The notes under the pieces were generated by a model. It saw nothing but the letters and a program-made list of their open reading frames with translations, made no database searches and had not been told where the DNA came from. A DNA stretch of 64,000 nt, taken from the NCBI RefSeq assembly GCF_021869535.1, contig NW_026262668.1:136821635-136885634 (forward strand), given 5' to 3'. Numbering within the stretch: the first letter of the stretch is position 1; each line of letters starts with the position of its first letter. Made by a program: the position numbers and the translations under genes. Shown in pieces: positions 38,100 through 51,500 of the stretch. This stretch comes from Mytilus californianus (taxonomy: Eukaryota; Mollusca; Bivalvia; Mytilida; Mytilidae).

Positions 38100-38905
38100 T
38101 AGGCATATGTATCATTTTTTACATCGCGATGACCTTGAGGTCATTCCGATGTTTTGCTATCGCCTAGATTTCCATTATGTAAATTAGTTTTGGGTTTGTA
38201 ACCGGTCTATAAACATGAAAAATATGCGCACATAAACGAGTGCAAAATAACATTCCTTATCGTTTGATATAAATACATTTCTTCAATGAATACTGATAAA
38301 AATATTTTTGTTTACCACATAAATTAATAATATGAAAATTTTTTGTAGTTAGATATATATACATAAGTAAAAAATCATTGATAATATCAATGCACACGTA
38401 CCGAAAAATTGTGTTAAAGCATGCGGAAGAATATCTCAAAGAACGTTTTGCGAAAATACCGGCAAGGACCGGTAACGCTGTAATTGTTTTTTGCGGGAAA
38501 ATATGAATGCCTACTCGTATCCAATCTTAGAAAAATCGAATTTTTACAGAAAAGTGTCCACCATGCACTTGCATTGCACTATTATTAGAATAGTAGAATA
38601 GAATGATATACAAATGGATGCAAATCATATATATATGTAACTGTTATTTTAATATAATATATAACAACAAATCAGTGTATACTGATTTGTATCACTACAA
38701 TATAATAGTTATTACGGTGAAGTTGAATTTCCTGTCATTTATTCATCATCCACGCACGAACTTGTCTCAGAAAAAAATATATCTCTGTACATTAACCTCA
38801 GTTTCAGGTAAAGAGATATGTTGTTTTTTTTCTGAGACAAGTGCTTTTGACTATCCTCAAGAACTTGTGGTCATCCGATGTTCAGTACTTCAGTACTTTG
38901 ATCTG
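38100..38905 (+). mobile_element. ~780-bp dispersed element, copy 1
   Basis: Colinear, in reverse orientation, with 50165-50900. Shared blocks: ATGACCTTGAGGTCATTCCGATG, CGTTTGATATAAATAC.., GCATGCGGAAGAATATCTC, GTGTCCACCATGCACTTGCA, ATGATATACAAATGGATG, ACGGTGAAGTTGAATTTCC, and the hairpin ACTTGTCTCAGAAAAAAATA...TTTTTCTGAGACAAGT, ending in CATCCGATGTTCAGTACTTC. No protein domain in either copy. The class is unknown to me; the conserved hairpin close to one end is reminiscent of Helitron-like 3' ends but no CTRR end is clear. Confidence 0.75.
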
Positions 38906-39045
38906 ATTTTCTTTTTCTTTTCATCTGTATTATCTATAATTGTTGGTTAAAATAAAACAGTTTCTGATAGTTTTTTAAACCAATACTACAACAGTGAAAT
39001 AAGCACAACGAAATAAGTTATCGATTTTATGGAATTTTGAAAGAT

Positions 39046-39058
39046 TTATATATAAAGA
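39046..39058 (+). promoter_or_regulatory. possible TATA box of the downstream membrane-protein gene
   Basis: TTTATATATAAAG lies about 490 bases before the start codon at 39535. Being so far upstream it would need a long leader or a spliced leader exon. AT-rich context makes chance likely. Confidence 0.25.
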
Positions 39059-39534
39059 CTTGGACATCTGTATCCAGAATCAATCAGTGCGACATGTGTT
39101 GTTAGAGGAGCTAAATAAGGGAATTGTTTATAATATAAAGTAAAGAAATGCGGAATAAATATTTTGGACATCTAGTTTTCACCCAGTCTGAAATTTGAAG
39201 CCATATACTGTCATCGTAAACCCTCCGAACGTTCCTTTATCTTTATGTATAATTTTTAAACCTCTGATTTGAAATAAAGGTTTTTTGAATATAGAAAAAA
39301 AACACTTATATGTTCGATGCACTGGTGCCTCAATCAAATTGAATTAAAATTAATTGTATGTTTACATTTATTAAAGATTTACAAGGAGGTGACACATACT
39401 TTTGATAACATACATCGATAGAAGGATACCTCGATAAAATGATTTCTTAAGGTCTATTTCTGCATCTACTTGCATTGATTTATACACAAAACGTGTTTTA
39501 TTTCACTGAATGAAGTGTTGGTCGCTGGTGAGTA

Positions 39535-42500
39535 ATGAATCTTAATATTTGCAGTGTGTTAGTTCTTCTGGGCTTATATTCGAGTTTGACTGTTAGTTTG
39601 GCCTTTCAGCTAAAACAGTCGAAAAGAGATGATCAAGAACATTTGAGTGTAGGACAATTATTTGCCCAAATGTTAGACAGTATTCTTGGAGATACTAAAA
39701 ATGTGACTGTTAATAGCACGACTTTACCGTCTACTTTCAGTTGGTTCACCAACAAATTCTCAACCAACACTGCCGGAACGAGCAAAGCAACACCAACACA
39801 AACTGGCACGAAACTTACCACATCTTCTCAATTAGGAGTGTCAAACACCAGTAATGTAAATCTACCATCTAAAAATGTTACCATCGATGGAAACGTGACT
39901 CTAGCACCGACATTGTCACGTCCTTCATCTACGACATCTGTCTTGTTGGAAGAAAGATGCGGAGCGGAGTTTACATTAACAGAGTTGTGTGGTACTGGGT
40001 TGGCTTCGCTTCTTGTCGATTTGAACATTTGGGATGTTTATGGAATTATGTTCTCAAATGACGTGATTGAAGCATTACTTCTGAATTGTGCTACTGGACA
40101 CTGGTGTTTATACGACGAGTTTTCCTATTGGAATGGGTTAATGATGGAGAAAGCTGCCATGGTAAAGGATTCTGAAATCTTCTCTCAAATCTGTCAATCG
40201 TCATCCTTGTCGTGTTTTGACACCTTTCTGAACAATGTCACCGGATGTCCTATACAAGAGGTAAGAACTATTCTGACAATGTCACCGGATGTCCTATACA
40301 TGAGGTAAGAACTATTCTTACAATGTCACCGGATGTCCTATACAGGAGGTAAGAACTATTCTGACAATGTCACCGGATGTCCTAGACAGGAGGTAAGAAC
40401 TATTCTGAACAATGTCACCGGATGTCCTATACAAGAGGTAAGTACTATTCTGACAAAGTCACCGGATGACCTATACAAGAGGTAAGTACTATTCTGACAA
40501 TGTCACCAGATGTCCTATACAATATACAAGAGGTAAGAACTATTACGTAGAATACATTATGTAAAATACAAGGTATGTTTATGGGAATTTTTGTCAGCTG
40601 CGTACCGATCTAACCCTTTCGGATTGATATTTACAGTTGGTTCTTGTGTTGTGCTGCTACACCACGGTCCCATTTTATGGCCCGACACAAGTTTGGTTTC
40701 CGGATGATACTTTATGTACCACTTGACCAAATCTGTTTAAATTTGATCACAACTCCATGACCATTAAATACAGGTCAAATTCGGTTTTCAAGGATTAAGT
40801 TCCTAAGTAACTTTAAGATTTACATCTCTTTGGTTTCCTGATGGTAATTATGGTATCGCTTGACAAAATCTTTTAAAATTTGCACACAATGTCATGCATC
40901 ATATTATACAGGCCAAGTTTGATTCTGAGGATTTTTACATCAACATTTTAAAAGTTATGTTCCTAAATAACCTTATAACTTATAAGTTCGGTTTTCTTCG
41001 GTTTCAGAATGATATTAGAGTACAGCTTGACCAAATCTTTTGAAAATTAAACATAATGTCATGAGCCATAAAATACAGGTCACGTTTAATTTTGATAGTT
41101 TTTACATTTACAGTTCAAGAGTATTACCCATATTTACCTCAATAATCACATTTTTTGGTTTCCTTGTGATAATTTTAGAGTACACTGCCTGATCAAATCT
41201 TAATAAATTTGCACACAATATTTCGGATCATATATATTATACAGACCAACTTTAATTTTAATGAGTTCAACAGTTATGTTTCTTAGTAAACTTATAAGTT
41301 GGATTCACTTCGGATTCGGAATGATAATTAAAGTAAAGCTTGATCAAATCGTTTAAAGCTTAAACATAATGCCATGAACCATAAAATATAGGTCACGTTT
41401 AATTTTGATGGTTTTGTAATTTACCATTCAAGAGTTATGCCCATAGTTACCTTAATAATTATATTTCAGTTTTTGCACTTACTGTTTAAGATTTTTTTTT
41501 TCTGCAAACTGGGGTATTCGTAATCACTAGATCGCCTTCTTCTAGTTTTGAATGTTCCTCCTTTTGTCATCCGTACCCACTACATGTTAATATACGGTGT
41601 GAGTTTTGCTCATTGCTGAAGTCCATAAGGTTATCTGCAGCTGTTCACATTGCTGGCCTTTGGTCTTTCGTAGATAGTTGTCTCATCGGCAAGCATACTG
41701 TTTTTTATATAAATTCCTTCCTTTTTTTTTGGAAAGGGGGGGGGGGGGGGTGGGGTGGATGGCCCGACAAAAATAATTAGTCTGAGCTTTTGCGTCACTT
41801 TCGTCCGTCGTCTGTTAGCCTTCAACAATCCACTAAAATCATTGAGCTAGACTGAATCCAATACTATTGATACTGATATAAAAATAAGGAAATGTGGTAT
41901 AATTGCTAATGAGATAACTACTAGTATCCATCACTGAGTTCAAATGACGGCGATGAAAGCAATTTAAGGTTACCGTACGATCTTCAACAATGAGAAAACC
42001 TATACCGTATTGTCAGTTATCAAAAGCCTATAAAAAACATAAAAAATTTGAAACGAGAAAAACTAACGACCTAATTTATAACAATACAATTTACGAAAAA
42101 CAAATATGGCACACATTATTCAACGACAATCACTGAATTACAGGCTCCTGACTTGGGACAGGCTGTGTTGTCAAACATGTTTGCTAGCGCTCAACCTCCT
42201 CTAACTTGGGACAGTGGTGTAACAACACAACATAGAATATACTATAAAATTCATTTGCAAATATTTTAAAATAATAGGTAGGTACTTGTCACAAAAACAG
42301 CTAAAATGAAAACAATAGACACAAAGCACCTATATAAGAACACAGCTAGTTCAAAGCCAATTACAACCGTAATAAATAAATCATGTTCTCCAGACAGAAA
42401 CATTTATTTATATCTTAATTTTAGAGAATGAATTTTACCGTTGAAGCTATAAACATGCTTTGTGATATGAGAAATGACCATCAGCTGGATTTAACCTGTT

Positions 42501-45500
42501 ATGGTCATTTATTGGCAGCATATCACGTGACTGTGGTGGAATTCCTAAGAGACAATAACAACAAGGTAAGTACTTTTATAAATAGTTACTTGTCATTTTA
42601 ATGGTCGCATTAAAGTTCAGTATTATTATTAGTATTATTATTAAAGCTTTGCAAAATTATGACAATTCTATTGACAAATGAACCGGTTGAATTGACGAGG
42701 AAACTTTATTGCAGTAAGATCACTTGTGAATTTACGAATTATACCAGTTAATTTATTGATATAAAATCCAACTTTGAATTGTAACCAATGACAATACAAA
42801 GCACTACAACACATTATAGGCGCTTGGGAATTGACACCCCCCTTTTTTCGATATATATATATATATATATATATAATGTTTTGTGTTTTACTGTTTTTAG
42901 TAAATGTTCTGTCATATTCTAACTTATTTTCACTTAGCTACTGTACTGTACTGTGTTCTATTTGCCCTTGATATACATAGAATATTACAATAACAACATG
43001 CTATACATGATGCCGATCAGTTCTTATTTTCGTATAAGAGGGACATCATATATGAAGTACTGCTGCAAGAAGATTTGTTTGTTTAAATACCATGAATTTT
43101 TTTTTTAAATGTTAAAACGCACCGTATACCCGTTTATTAAAAAGATTAACTATATTTTACTTTATCATTTATTACTTCACACAAATACGTGTCCCACACA
43201 CATTCTCGTGGTATTTGAGTTGACACACATTCTCGTGGTATTTGAGTTGACACACATTCTCGTGGTATTTGAGTTGACACACATTCTCGTGGTAATTGAG
43301 TTGATACACATCTCGTGGTATTTGAGGTGACACACATTCTCGTGGTATTTGAGTTGACACACATTCTCGTGGTATTTGAGTTGACACACATTCTCGTGGT
43401 ATTTGAGTTGACACACATTCTCGTGGTATTTGAGTTGACACACATTCTCGTGGTATTTGAGTTGACACACATTCTCGTGGTAATTGAGTTGATACACATC
43501 TCGTGGTATTTGAGGTGATACACATTCTCGTGGTATTTGAGTTGACACACATTCTCGTGGTATTTGAGTTGACACACATTCTCGTGGTATTTGAGTTGAC
43601 ACACATTCTCGTGGTATTTGAGTTGACATGCACTCATTCTCGTTGTATTTGAGTTGACACTCATTCTCGTGGTATTTGAGTTGATACAAACTCTCGTGGT
43701 TTTTGAGTTGACACACATTCTCGTGGTATTTGAGGTGATACACATTCTCGTGGTATTTGAGTTGACACACATTCTCGTGGTATTTGAGTTGACACACATT
43801 CTCGTGGTATTTGAGTTGACACACATTCTCGTGGTATTTGAGTTGACACACATTCTCGTGGTATTTGAGTTGAAACACATTCTCGTGGTATTTGAGTTGA
43901 CACTTATTCTCGTGGTATTTGAGTTGACACACATTCTCGTGGTATTTGAGTTGATACACATTCTCGTGGTATTTGAGTTGATACACATTATGGCGGTATT
44001 TGAGTTGATTTTGGGATATTTTCTGCAGCTTTTACCTTCTTCAGCAGGGTATTGAATATATTTGTTTGATATGGCTGTACATCTCTACAACGTATACAAA
44101 ACCTGAACTACATTTCTGTTATTTACATTTAATTAATAGTTAGTATGCTATGAGGTGTGCTGTCCAATAAAGGGTCCAAAATAAAAAACAATGGGTCATA
44201 TTATTTTTTTTTATTATTACAAATTACTTATTTCAGTTACTTTGATATTATATGTTAATCAATTCAATCAAAATTATTCATGTTATGTACTTTGTTTAAC
44301 CTAATTTTAATTTACTTTTATATTATGTTTATAAATTATATTGTAATTATTCTGCTCTTTTTGGGCGCCGTGATTGGCAAATAAAATTTTTGTTTGTTTG
44401 TTTGTTTTGCTGTCATAGTAATAAATATTGTAAAAAGAAAATGATAAGTATGACAACCCTGATCATAATGCATCATGTATGGAGTCCATTCTCTTGTTAC
44501 ATGTCACAGCTGGATATAACATTTCATTTTTGAAGTCTCCTTTTTATGGTCGATGCGAACCAGTTTAAGCTAGATTTTATTCAGGAGATTTGCCATTGAT
44601 TGTCTAGTCGCTTGTGTTAGTCACGAGCTACTTTACACCTCATTTCAAATAAGTACACGTTTTTAAATCAACTAAAATATATTTACCGTATGCTTAAAAC
44701 CTTAAATTGGAATAGAAGATAATATTCCATCTCTTTATATAAGAATACTTGTCCTTTTTTCTGTTTCCAATATCAAATCTACAATTGAAATTGATTCTGT
44801 TACACTACTGTCCCAGATTTAAGTAGGGTTGAACGTTCGCCAACATGTTTAACCCCACTTCATTGTATATGTTCACAAGTCAGCAGTCTGTAATTCGGTG
44901 GTTTTCGTCGGTTCCTTTCTATCCTATGTGGTTTTCGTCGGTTCCTTTCTATCCTATTTGTTTTTCGTTTATTGTTTTGTCATAAATCAAGATGTTGTTT
45001 TTTTTTGTTGTTGTTTGAATTGGTTCACATTTTGTCATGGGGTTTTCTGTAGGTGACAATACGGTTTAGGTTTTAGTTATTGTTGAACGTCCTACGTTGG
45101 CCTATAGTTGCTAAGATCTACGTCATTTGGACTCTGGTGGATAGGTGCCTCATTATAGAATCATACTACATCCCCTTTTTTATATTCAATATATTGTAGA
45201 TACTATGTTAAATCCAAAATATAATTAAAAAAAACAAGTTTGACACGAAATGATTATCTCTCTCTTAATTAACACGATTTTCTTACCCGGGCAGGGAAAT
45301 ACATGTATATGTGAGTTTAACTTAGCTTTAAGATGCAAAAGACACATTCCAACCGAGACCGACTTCGTTTTATGAGTTGGAACCATCCTAACTTCTAAAC
45401 AAAAAAGAAATCACAAAAACAATCTTATAAAATGTTTTGATTTTCAGAAATTACAAGAAGGTGTGTTTGAAAACGCCGCCTGCCAAAGTCCAGAAGTTTT

Positions 45501-48500
45501 GGTTAGTACAAAAATGTAACTTCATTTCACTTGTATTTTTATGGTATATAACATAAGAGATAGGTATAAAAAAATAATGATACATATAAGAAAAGTATCT
45601 TCAGTTAAATTGCATTAAGATGTCTGCTTTAGCTTAGTTGAAACTTGGAGCAAGGGTAAGCATCTTGCATTAAGTGCCAGACCGCTCATGTGGTCTTGTT
45701 CCAGCGTATCGCGTCGAGTACCTGAGGTCGCGTGTACGACCCAAGCTGGGTCAAACAAGACTTAGAGACCGGTATTTTTGCTTCTCTTTCAAGACCGCGT
45801 TAATTAAGAGTAAGAGCAAAGACTGGCCGACTCGGGAACATAATAATGTATATATCAGAGTATAGTCACATGTCATTCTGATCAGCTGCTTTTTGAGCCA
45901 GCACGTTAAATCCCAACTCAGCGTGCCAATGAAACTGTTAGCAAGGTCTGCTCTGAAATCTCATTTACAATTATTCTTGGTTTATAAGCTCTTCATTTTT
46001 TTTATAAGTTTGGGATTTTCCGATACTTTGGCCTCGAGCATCGCTGAAGAGTCATTTATTGTCTGGTACAATAAAATTGGTAGCGTTAATATTATGATCG
46101 TCCACAGTATTCATTTAACATTTGCTGATGTTAAGAAATCAGCAATCAAAAAATTTAGTGCTATTTGATACCTTTTTGAATAATAACGTATTTCATTGAG
46201 CATATTTTCTTGTATATGTTTTTAAAATTATACTATTTATATTATAAAACATTGAGATATTAATAAGGATGACTGTTAAGAGTGAGATACATAATTTATG
46301 AATTCATCTACACAAAACTTATGACAAAGCTACAAAATATAATTATGTTACTGATATCATGATATTATGCACTTCTTCAACTTGTGACAATGATATATGT
46401 TTCAAAGTATGTTAGTTTAATCTGATCAATAAAACGAACACATGCATTATGCTAATATAACTAGTAACATGCTATGTGTTGTAATGTTACTTTGAAAGTT
46501 TAATCAAACCCCAGGTTATGATTACTTCGTGTCAATAGGAACGATATAACATGTCAATAGGAATGGTATGACATATCAATAAGAATGGTATGACATATAA
46601 ATAGCAATGATATGACATGCCAATAGCAATGATATGCATGTCAAAAGCAAAATATGACATGTAAAATACAACGATATGATATGTCAATAGGAATGGTACG
46701 ACGTGTTAATAGGAATTATATGACATGTCATTATGAACGATATGACATGTCAATAGGAATGGTGTGACATGTCAATAAGAACGGTATTGATATGTCAATA
46801 TGAATGATATGACATGCCAATGACAATGATATGACATGTCAATAGGAATATCGTTATATCGTACTACATAATTTAATGGAAATATTAGTTTGTTTACAGA
46901 TCAGTAGTACAGTTTATAAACAAAAAAAAGGCATATGAAATATTTAACATCATTGTTTTCTAATTTCTTTACCAAATCTCATTAAAAACTTCGAGATTTC
47001 AATAAAATACGCCCCAAAAGCCATCTTTCATTTAACACGTGTATCATCTGATTTAATCTTTCTAGATACAACATATATATAGTTCTAATCCGTATGTTTT
47101 CCCGATGTATACTCTGATCGGGGTTCATAGCTGTAAAAACAACATCTGATAGGAAAAAGAATACAGCTTGCTTTTTATATTTGCTTGACCTTCAAAACAT
47201 TTCAAAATTACTGCCATCATCAAAATCAAGTTTACTGGAAGTTATTGAGTGGCTTAATTCTTTTGATTCATAACTGGAATATTTATTCAGACAATCAATG
47301 GTAGACTTTTTCAAAATAAAATACTTTTTTTATATTTTCAGATGACTAAGAGCGTGCTCTGTGTAGAGGCAAAATGTCCTAGCCATAACGAACTTTTGTT
47401 GAAGTATGTTATAAATTATTGATAACACTATCACTTTTTTGTAGTTTTATTAAGAATGTAAAATCGTTGACAATGAGGATTTCTCTGTTCATTATATGCT
47501 GAAATTGTTTAAATCTTTTACGATTTTAAAATCCTATAAAACTTCAAAAAGAAGCATTCAATTCCGTTCTTAAAATAACATTTAATTGACACGAAAATAC
47601 ACATAGGCTTCAATTTCTTAAGTTTTGAATTGTTTTTTTATCATGGAAAATATGCAACGATGAATATAAATGTTTAAAAAAGGATAAAATGGGGAGAAAT
47701 GACCTTGCCCTCATTATCGAGTGTTGGGGACAATTTTTTACATCATTTATTCTCTCTTCCCGCTTTTATTTTCTTTACAAAATGTTTCTCTGATTGTGTT
47801 AAATCTGAAAAGTACTCTGCACGGATATAATCATATGTCTTAACTATTTCAGTTTCTCGCCATGGCAATGGTTCAGTCCAAACGTAAGTAAAATCAAGGA
47901 AGATTGTCACTTACCAGCAGACACGTGTGATGAAGATGCCACCTTTGGACCTACGGCAACAACTTCCACTTATATGACTACAGACGAACCAATGACATCC
48001 AGTTTACCAACACAAACAACAATTATTCCTGGGATGGCAAACGATGCATTAAGTGGGTCTGGTAACGGAGATGACGATAACACAGTATGTATACATTACA
48101 CCTTTTAATTCATGTTTATCTTTTGTCCGTCATTTAAATAAGGCAATGGCTACGATTACCCGCAAAAAGTAACAATAAGAAATACTTAGTTACTTTCGAG
48201 ACTAATTGCCAAAATGTATTTTCGGGCTGGGACTTGATTTTAATCGGACATTGCAGGTAACAATAACATCATTTTAGCTCACCTTGACCAAAGGGCCAAG
48301 TGAGCTTTTCTCGTCACTTGGCGTTCGTCGTCCGTCGTCGTCTGTTAACTTTTACAAAAATCTTCTCGTCTGAAACTACTAGGCCAAATTTAACCAAACT
48401 TGGCCACAATCATCCTTGGGGTATCTAGTTTTAAAAATGTGTCCGATGACCTCGCCTGCCAACCAAGATGGCCGACATGACTAAAAATAGAACATAGGGG

Positions 48501-51500
48501 GTAAAATGCAAGTTTTGTCTATTATATTGAAAACCGTTATATTTGATTTTTTGATTTTTTGTGTTTTAACGCCACTTTTAAGCACCGCTTTTGGGCTATT
48601 TCGTGGCGGCCAGATTTTATTGGTGGAGGAAGCCGGAGTGCCCGGAGAAAACCACCGACCTTCGATAGGAAAACTGACAATCCTAGTCAATTAAGATTGG
48701 AGTCGAGTGCACCCGCACGAGCAGGGTTCGAACTCACAACCTCAGTGTTGACTGGCTAGTGGTTACAGTAGTTAGACCACTCGGCCACTGAGGCCCCGAA
48801 AACCGTTATAAATAGAGAAAATCTGACAAGGCAAAAATGTTCAGAATGTTAAGCTCTACCAATTGTCCATTACGTCAAAACTGTCAGACGACTTCTTATA
48901 GGAGTTATTGCCCGTAAATGACAAATTTTACCATTTTTTTCATTTTTGCCTACAATCTTGCAAACTATAAAAGATAGAGAGAAACTTTAAATTGCAAACA
49001 TGATCAGCAAGATAAGTTTTACAAATAAGTCTAATGGTTGAAATCGTCAATCGACTCCTTATTAGAGTTATTGCCCTTTGATGACGATTTTTACCAATTT
49101 TTTGCGTTTTTGCCTTACACCTTAAAAATTATAATAGATAGAAACTTAAGTAAGCAAAAATGATCAGCAAAACAAGATCAACAATTGAGGTAATATGGTG
49201 GAAATCGTCCGACGACTCCTTATTGGAGTTATTGCCCTTTAATGACGATTTTTACATTTTTTTTTGCGTTTTGCCTTATATGATAAAAATTATAATAGAC
49301 AGATAGAAACTTAAATAAACAAAAATGATCAGCAAGAAAAGGTCTACTAACAAGTCAAATTTTGACGATAGTTAGTAGACTGTCACTCTTTATAGGAGTG
49401 ATTGTCCTTAAATTAGGAACTTTTTTTATCCTCTTTTGTGTTTTGAGCAAAAACTAAAGAAGATAGAGAGAACCTAAACAGAATAAATGATCAGCAATAC
49501 AAGATCAACATAACAGAGATTTTTGTCATGAATTCTATTCTTGTCTACAATGTTGGAGAGTATCCTTTGTTGAATATGCATATAGACCAAGGTGAGCGAC
49601 ACAAGCTCTTTAGAGCCTCTAGTTGATTGTTACCTGCAGTTATTGTTATTCGCAAAATATATATTGACTGATATAAAAAAAAAGTTTGATTTGTGAGCCA
49701 TCTGTGAAATAAATTTAAACGAAAAACTATGAACATGATTAACCTTCCAGATGTATAGACCAATATGACGTTCTCTTTTGTCATAGTGGGGTCGATTAAA
49801 ACAACTATGGATTCGAATGAGAAAGATTTCCAATCTGTGGTCGGTGAAAAGTTTATATCCTTTCAAACTTTTAATGATAAACTTCAACGATTCAAAGAAG
49901 CATTTTTTTTTGCTGTTATATAGAAGTTCTTGTAAAATAGGAGCACCATCCAAAGAACAAACAAAAAAAGAGATCAGAATTAAAGATATCATGTATTCTA
50001 AATTGAAACATACATGAATTCATAAATTTGTTCAAATATGTAAAACAAGATATACGGGACAATGATACGAAGACAGTACAAAGCAACCCGATGCTACACA
50101 CAAAAAATGTAATAATTTGTAAATGTGAAATTTTGCGGGTAGCAATAACTGCAGGTAACAATAATCAAAGTACTGAAGTACTGAACATCGGATGACCGCA
50201 AGTTCTGGTGGATGGTAACAAGCACTTGTCTAAGAAAAAAAATCACATCTCTATACCTGAAAGTTAGGTTAAGGTACATAGATATATTTTTTCTGAGACA
50301 AGTTCCTGTGTGGATGATGAATAAATGACAGGGAATTCAACCTCACCGTAATAATTATTATATTGTAGTGATATAATCATTTGTTATCAGTATACTCTGG
50401 TTTGTTGTTATATATTATATTAATGTTTGTATACCAGTTATATATATAGCTTTTCATCCATTTATATATCATTCTATTCTACTATTATAATGATACTGCA
50501 GTGCAAGTGCATGGTGGACACTCTTCTGTAATAATTCGTTTTTCTAATACATTGGATTTGAGTAGGAGTTCATATTTTCCCGCTTTTGTTGCAAAACGTT
50601 CTCGAGATATTCTTCCGCATGCGTTAACACAAATTTTCGGTATCCATGATTTGCTATTGATATATATATTTCTCACGACAAAACATTTTCATACATTTAT
50701 CTATGTTCTTAAAAATTATTTTCATGAATATTTATTGGTGAAATTAGTATATAACAAGCGATAAGGAATGTCATTTTGCACTCGATAATATCCGCGTAAT
50801 TATACGAAATACGTTCGGTTATCAGTCAAACGGCAAGGAAATTTCTTCGGCAACATAACACCGGTATGACCTTCAAGGTCACATCCGATGTAAAAATTAT
50901 ATTATTGTTACCTGTAACCAGAATTTGTCAACAGACTCCTCAAATGAATTATTGCCCCTGACTGACAATTTTTACCATTTTTTGTCAAAAACTATTGTGG
51001 ATAGAGACAAACTATACAGGCGAAAATAATTAGCAAAATAAGAGCTACAAATAAGCCAGCTTGACTGAAATCATCAGTCGACTCCATATGGGAGTATTTG
51101 CCCTTGAGTAGCAATTTTTACTCATTTTATAAAACAATTTTGGCTATAATCATGAAAACTATATAAAGAGATACATTGAACAGCATATATGATCAGCTAG
51201 ACAAGATCTACAAAGAAGACATCATGGCTAAAATCATCACTGGACTCCTTATAGGAGTCATTGTCCTTGAATGACGATTTTTACCCTTTGTGTAAGGTGA
51301 TATACCAAAAGAAATTGTAGAAAAAGTGTTAAATGCGAAAAGAATCAGCAAAATTAGATCTACAAATAAGTGACCAAAATTGTCAGTCTTGTTACAGGAG
51401 TAATTGCCTATTTCCATCCAGAAGCGAGTGAAAAAGTCACCAAGGCAACATTGTTATATACTAAATAAAATAAGGAGATGTGATATAGTTGCCAACGAGA

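Noticed and set aside
43146-43988. 280-codon minus-strand open frame and overlapping frames of 269, 153, 133 codons
   Set aside because: All are translations of the 27-bp intronic minisatellite, open in many frames because the unit length is a multiple of three and lacks stops.
45674-46168. 63- and 91-codon + strand frames
   Set aside because: They lie in a CpG-rich dispersed repeat within intron 3 of the membrane-protein gene and show no domain.
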